Shown here: positions 5,445 through 7,453 of the stretch, in pieces
How positions within the stretch are numbered: the stretch's first letter is position 1
Layout: the number at the start of each line of letters is the position of its first letter
NCBI GenBank assembly: GCA_027083015.1
Contig: JALWQS010000043.1
Location: 1-7,453 of the forward strand
Direction: 5' to 3'
Source: Candidatus Woesearchaeota archaeon
GTDB lineage: Archaea; Nanobdellota; Nanobdellia; Woesearchaeales; UBA11576
DNA length: 7,453 bases
Translations under genes and position numbers: made by a program
The notes under the pieces: generated by a model
The model's input: the letters and a program-made list of their open reading frames with translations, nothing else
What the model was told of the DNA's origin: nothing
Database searches by the model: none

Positions 5445-6614
5445 ATGAAAGTGAAAAAGAAGATTATAGAGATTAAGAGATTTCTTATTGGGGAGAACTG
5501 GAATATTTATCCTCTCATATTATTAGTCTTTTTAACATCAATATTAATCTATAAATATTTTGGAGCTTTATTGGTGATAGCTTATATAACTTTAGTCATC
5601 GGACTTAAAATTATTATCCAAAAGATAAAGTTTGGAAAGAAAACTATGAAGATAGTTATTTATTTAGTCATTATAAGCACCATAATATCTCAAATAATAA
5701 TCATTCAGTTTATTGCTCCGAAATATGCCGGGAGAATCGATAGAAACAACATGCTAATAGCTACTTCTCAAAAAGTGATAGAGGGAAAAACACCTTATGA
5801 TGCAACGTGGTGGGTAGTCTTTCCGGATCATAAAGAAAAAGCGATAGGAAGAGTGAATGTCCTGCCTTTCACAATATTATTCGCAATACCATTCTATCTT
5901 ATAGGAAATATCGCATACCAAGAGGTATTAGCATACGTGGTTATCTTGTTTTTATTATTAAAGAGATATAAAAACGTAAAAAATAAACTTTTAGTAAGTT
6001 TGTTGTTTGGTGGAAGCCCTATTATCATATTTGATATTATTGGCTTGAATGACCTCTTAGTGGGCATATCATTGTTATTTCTTGCTATTTATCTCGCCAA
6101 AAAGAAAAAGGATATCTGGGTCGCAATAACCATGGTATGCGCATTTCTTACTCGCCCAATATTCCTAGTTATGAGCACACCTTTTATAGGAGTATTTCTA
6201 AAAAAAGCAACATGGAGAAGAGTTATCAAACTAAGTCTTACAGCAGTAATCATTTCTTTGATGCTGTTCATGCCTTTTTATATGATGTGGGGGGGAAAGA
6301 TGCTGAAAAGCGTCTTCGGTAATGACTCTGGAAAATTTTTAGTTGAAAAAAATCCTTTATTGAAACAGTTTCCTAATAGATGCAGAGCAGAAATAATTAC
6401 AATTACAATCATGATCTTATTTTTCATTATAGGGTATGCGGGAATAAAGAAAGAAAGACAATTATACCTAGCAACCAGCCTTTCGGCAGGGTTATTCCTT
6501 GGAATAATGTACTTTATAAGGCTTGATATTGATTATTCCCAACTAATATGGATAGCAAGCCCGCTATTTTTTGCTTTTAAAGAAACAAGAAGGTTGAAGA
6601 ATGAAGAAAAATAA
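5445..6614 (+). CDS. Polytopic membrane protein, probable GT-C fold glycosyltransferase (GT87-like)
   Basis: This 389-residue protein is very hydrophobic, with about 11 or 12 membrane segments (approximately 20-38, 41-58, 68-90, 137-153, 156-173, 181-198, 203-219, 223-242, 260-281, 314-333, 340-358, 365-378) and a basic N-terminus (MKVKKKIIEIKR). After the third segment comes a loop (91-136) with GRIDRNN, then VIEGKTPYDATWW. The 'acidic residue ... G.(T/D)PYD' loop followed by an 'FxIPFYLIGN' segment is typical of GT-C enzymes of the GT87/DUF2029 kind, which transfer sugars from polyprenyl-phosphate donors on the outer face. D99 is the best candidate catalytic acid; GLNDLLVG (200-207) also recalls GT87 proteins. 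This is resemblance, not a proven domain. The GT2 gene starts 14 bases before this gene ends, strongly suggesting the pair donates and uses one lipid-linked sugar. It contains a run of seven G (6289-6295) coding W-G-G. It could instead be a non-enzymatic transporter or flippase. Confidence 0.8.
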   Translation: MKVKKKIIEIKRFLIGENWNIYPLILLVFLTSILIYKYFGALLVIAYITLVIGLKIIIQKIKFGKKTMKIVIYLVIISTIISQIIIIQFIAPKYAGRIDRNNMLIATSQKVIEGKTPYDATWWVVFPDHKEKAIGRVNVLPFTILFAIPFYLIGNIAYQEVLAYVVILFLLLKRYKNVKNKLLVSLLFGGSPIIIFDIIGLNDLLVGISLLFLAIYLAKKKKDIWVAITMVCAFLTRPIFLVMSTPFIGVFLKKATWRRVIKLSLTAVIISLMLFMPFYMMWGGKMLKSVFGNDSGKFLVEKNPLLKQFPNRCRAEIITITIMILFFIIGYAGIKKERQLYLATSLSAGLFLGIMYFIRLDIDYSQLIWIASPLFFAFKETRRLKNEEK

Positions 6615-7386
6615 AACAAAAATATCAGTAGTTTTTCCAGTATATAATGAAGAAGAAATAATCGAAAAAACAGTGAAAAACTATTATGATGAACTTAAAG
6701 GGAAAATAAACTTTGAAATGATACTTGCAGAAGATGGTAGTAAAGATAAAACAAAAGAAATCCTGCACAGACTTGAAAAAAAATTGCCAATAAGAGTATA
6801 TACTTCCAATGAACGGAAGGGTTACCAAAAAGCAGTCATTGACTCGTTAAGACATGCAAAAAACGAATGGGTTTTCCTAGTAGATTCGGACTATCAGTTT
6901 TCACCAAAAGATTTTTGGAGGCTTCTACCACATATAAAAAAATATGATATAATACTAGGAATCAAGAAAAAAAGAAAAGATCCGCTACACAGGATAATAT
7001 TATCTAAAGGATTCAATTTTCTTCTGAGAAGGACTTTTAAAGTACCTTACGTTGATATGGATACTGGATTTAGACTTATACATCAAAAAGTGTTGAGATC
7101 CTGCTTAGATGAAATCGGCTGTCTAACATATTTTACATCAGAATTAGTTATTAGGGCGCACAAGAAAGAGTTTAAGATCAAAGAAGTACCAGTCACACAT
7201 TATAAAAGAAAGATTGGCAGTACAAATGTATTCCCGTGGAGAAGAATACCGGGAGTAATCATTGAGGAACTGATAGGGCTTTTAAAACTTAGGAAAGACA
7301 TAAAATCTTATGAAAAAAGAGCTAAAAAGAGGAAAAGACAGACCTTAAAAAAACGTCTGTGTAAAAACGTTTGGAACGATTCTTGA
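6601..7386 (+). CDS. GT2 family glycosyltransferase, DPM1-like, with basic C-terminal tail
   Basis: This 261-residue GT-A enzyme has VFPVYNEEEIIEKTV (11-25), AEDGSKDKT (43-51; the usual DDGS here has E at the first acidic position), KGYQKAVIDSL (73-83) and the metal-binding D95-S-D97 of LVDSDYQFSPKD. Then come DMDTGFRLI (152-160), FTSELVIRA (178-186) and KEVPVTHYKRKIGSTN (194-209). The core ends near 232 without C-terminal membrane helices, so it is a soluble or peripheral DPM1-type enzyme that would charge polyprenyl phosphate from a nucleotide sugar. Residues 237-255 are unusually rich in Lys/Arg and probably touch the membrane surface or lie outside the fold. It differs from the first GT2 of the window: no TCYKTFR or GKKIRWKDG motif, so a different sugar or acceptor is likely. 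Its ATG is inside the last codons of the membrane-protein gene, with AAGG upstream. No T-rich terminator is visible after the stop. Confidence 0.92.
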   Translation: MKKNKTKISVVFPVYNEEEIIEKTVKNYYDELKGKINFEMILAEDGSKDKTKEILHRLEKKLPIRVYTSNERKGYQKAVIDSLRHAKNEWVFLVDSDYQFSPKDFWRLLPHIKKYDIILGIKKKRKDPLHRIILSKGFNFLLRRTFKVPYVDMDTGFRLIHQKVLRSCLDEIGCLTYFTSELVIRAHKKEFKIKEVPVTHYKRKIGSTNVFPWRRIPGVIIEELIGLLKLRKDIKSYEKRAKKRKRQTLKKRLCKNVWNDS

Positions 7387-7453
7387 GAGGTGCATAATTA
7401 ACGCTGTTACAAGCCTCTAGTGCTTCTAAGTCACTAAGAGCAGTATCATTTAC

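Noticed and set aside
7386..7453. Possible tRNA, because of a small hairpin with a TTCTAAG-like loop
   Set aside because: No acceptor stem, no T-loop GGTTCRA motif and no CCA end; the apparent anticodon would be a stop anticodon, and the stem has a mismatch and bulge.
1..7453. CRISPR array, insertion sequence or long repeats
   Set aside because: Reading both strands by eye showed no regularly spaced repeats, transposase motifs or long terminal inverted repeats; every long stretch is filled by coding sequence.

Overview
The window reads as archaeal. It is AT-rich. Four promoters with archaeal-type TATA boxes can be seen, and two of them sit about 26 bases upstream of an ATG, the spacing expected for leaderless mRNAs. 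Where ribosome sites exist they are GGTG-like, matching an archaeal 16S 3' end. The gene content (a large DUF362 protein, an UbiA-type phosphoribosyl-polyprenol synthase, several polyprenol-linked glycosyltransferases) would suit a DPANN-type lineage such as Woesearchaeota or another archaeon. That placement is inference from family resemblance; the window has no rRNA or other marker gene.

Layout from left to right. (1) A minus-strand pair at 1-942: a DPM1-like GT2 glycosyltransferase, then one base later the start of a multi-pass membrane protein cut by the window edge. (2) A plus-strand pair at 1041-2981: a DUF362 protein and an UbiA-superfamily enzyme of the decaprenyl-phosphate phosphoribosyltransferase type, reading away from the GT2 gene across a 98-base divergent promoter region. 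(3) A minus-strand operon at 2990-5324, read from right to left: a UDP-HexNAc 4,6-dehydratase of the CapE/WbjB/FnlA-PseB type, a short-chain dehydrogenase/reductase, and a small cupin. The last two correspond to the two halves of bacterial CapF and are here separate, tightly coupled genes. (4) A plus-strand pair at 5445-7386: a membrane protein resembling GT-C (GT87-like) glycosyltransferases, overlapped by 14 bases by a second DPM1-like GT2. The last 67 bases are unassigned.

The theme is cell-surface glycan assembly on polyprenol carriers. The CapE/SDR/cupin operon would make a UDP-activated 2-acetamido-2,6-dideoxy sugar. The GT2 enzymes would load sugars from nucleotide donors onto polyprenyl phosphate. 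The membrane proteins would use such lipid-linked sugars on the outer face. The UbiA enzyme would make polyprenyl-phosphoryl-phosphoribose, a precursor of pentofuranose donors. The DUF362 protein is the least understood member.

The most interesting points are the split CapF, the DUF362-phosphoribosyltransferase pair in an apparent archaeon, and the repeated pairing of a soluble GT2 with a membrane protein at both ends of the window.
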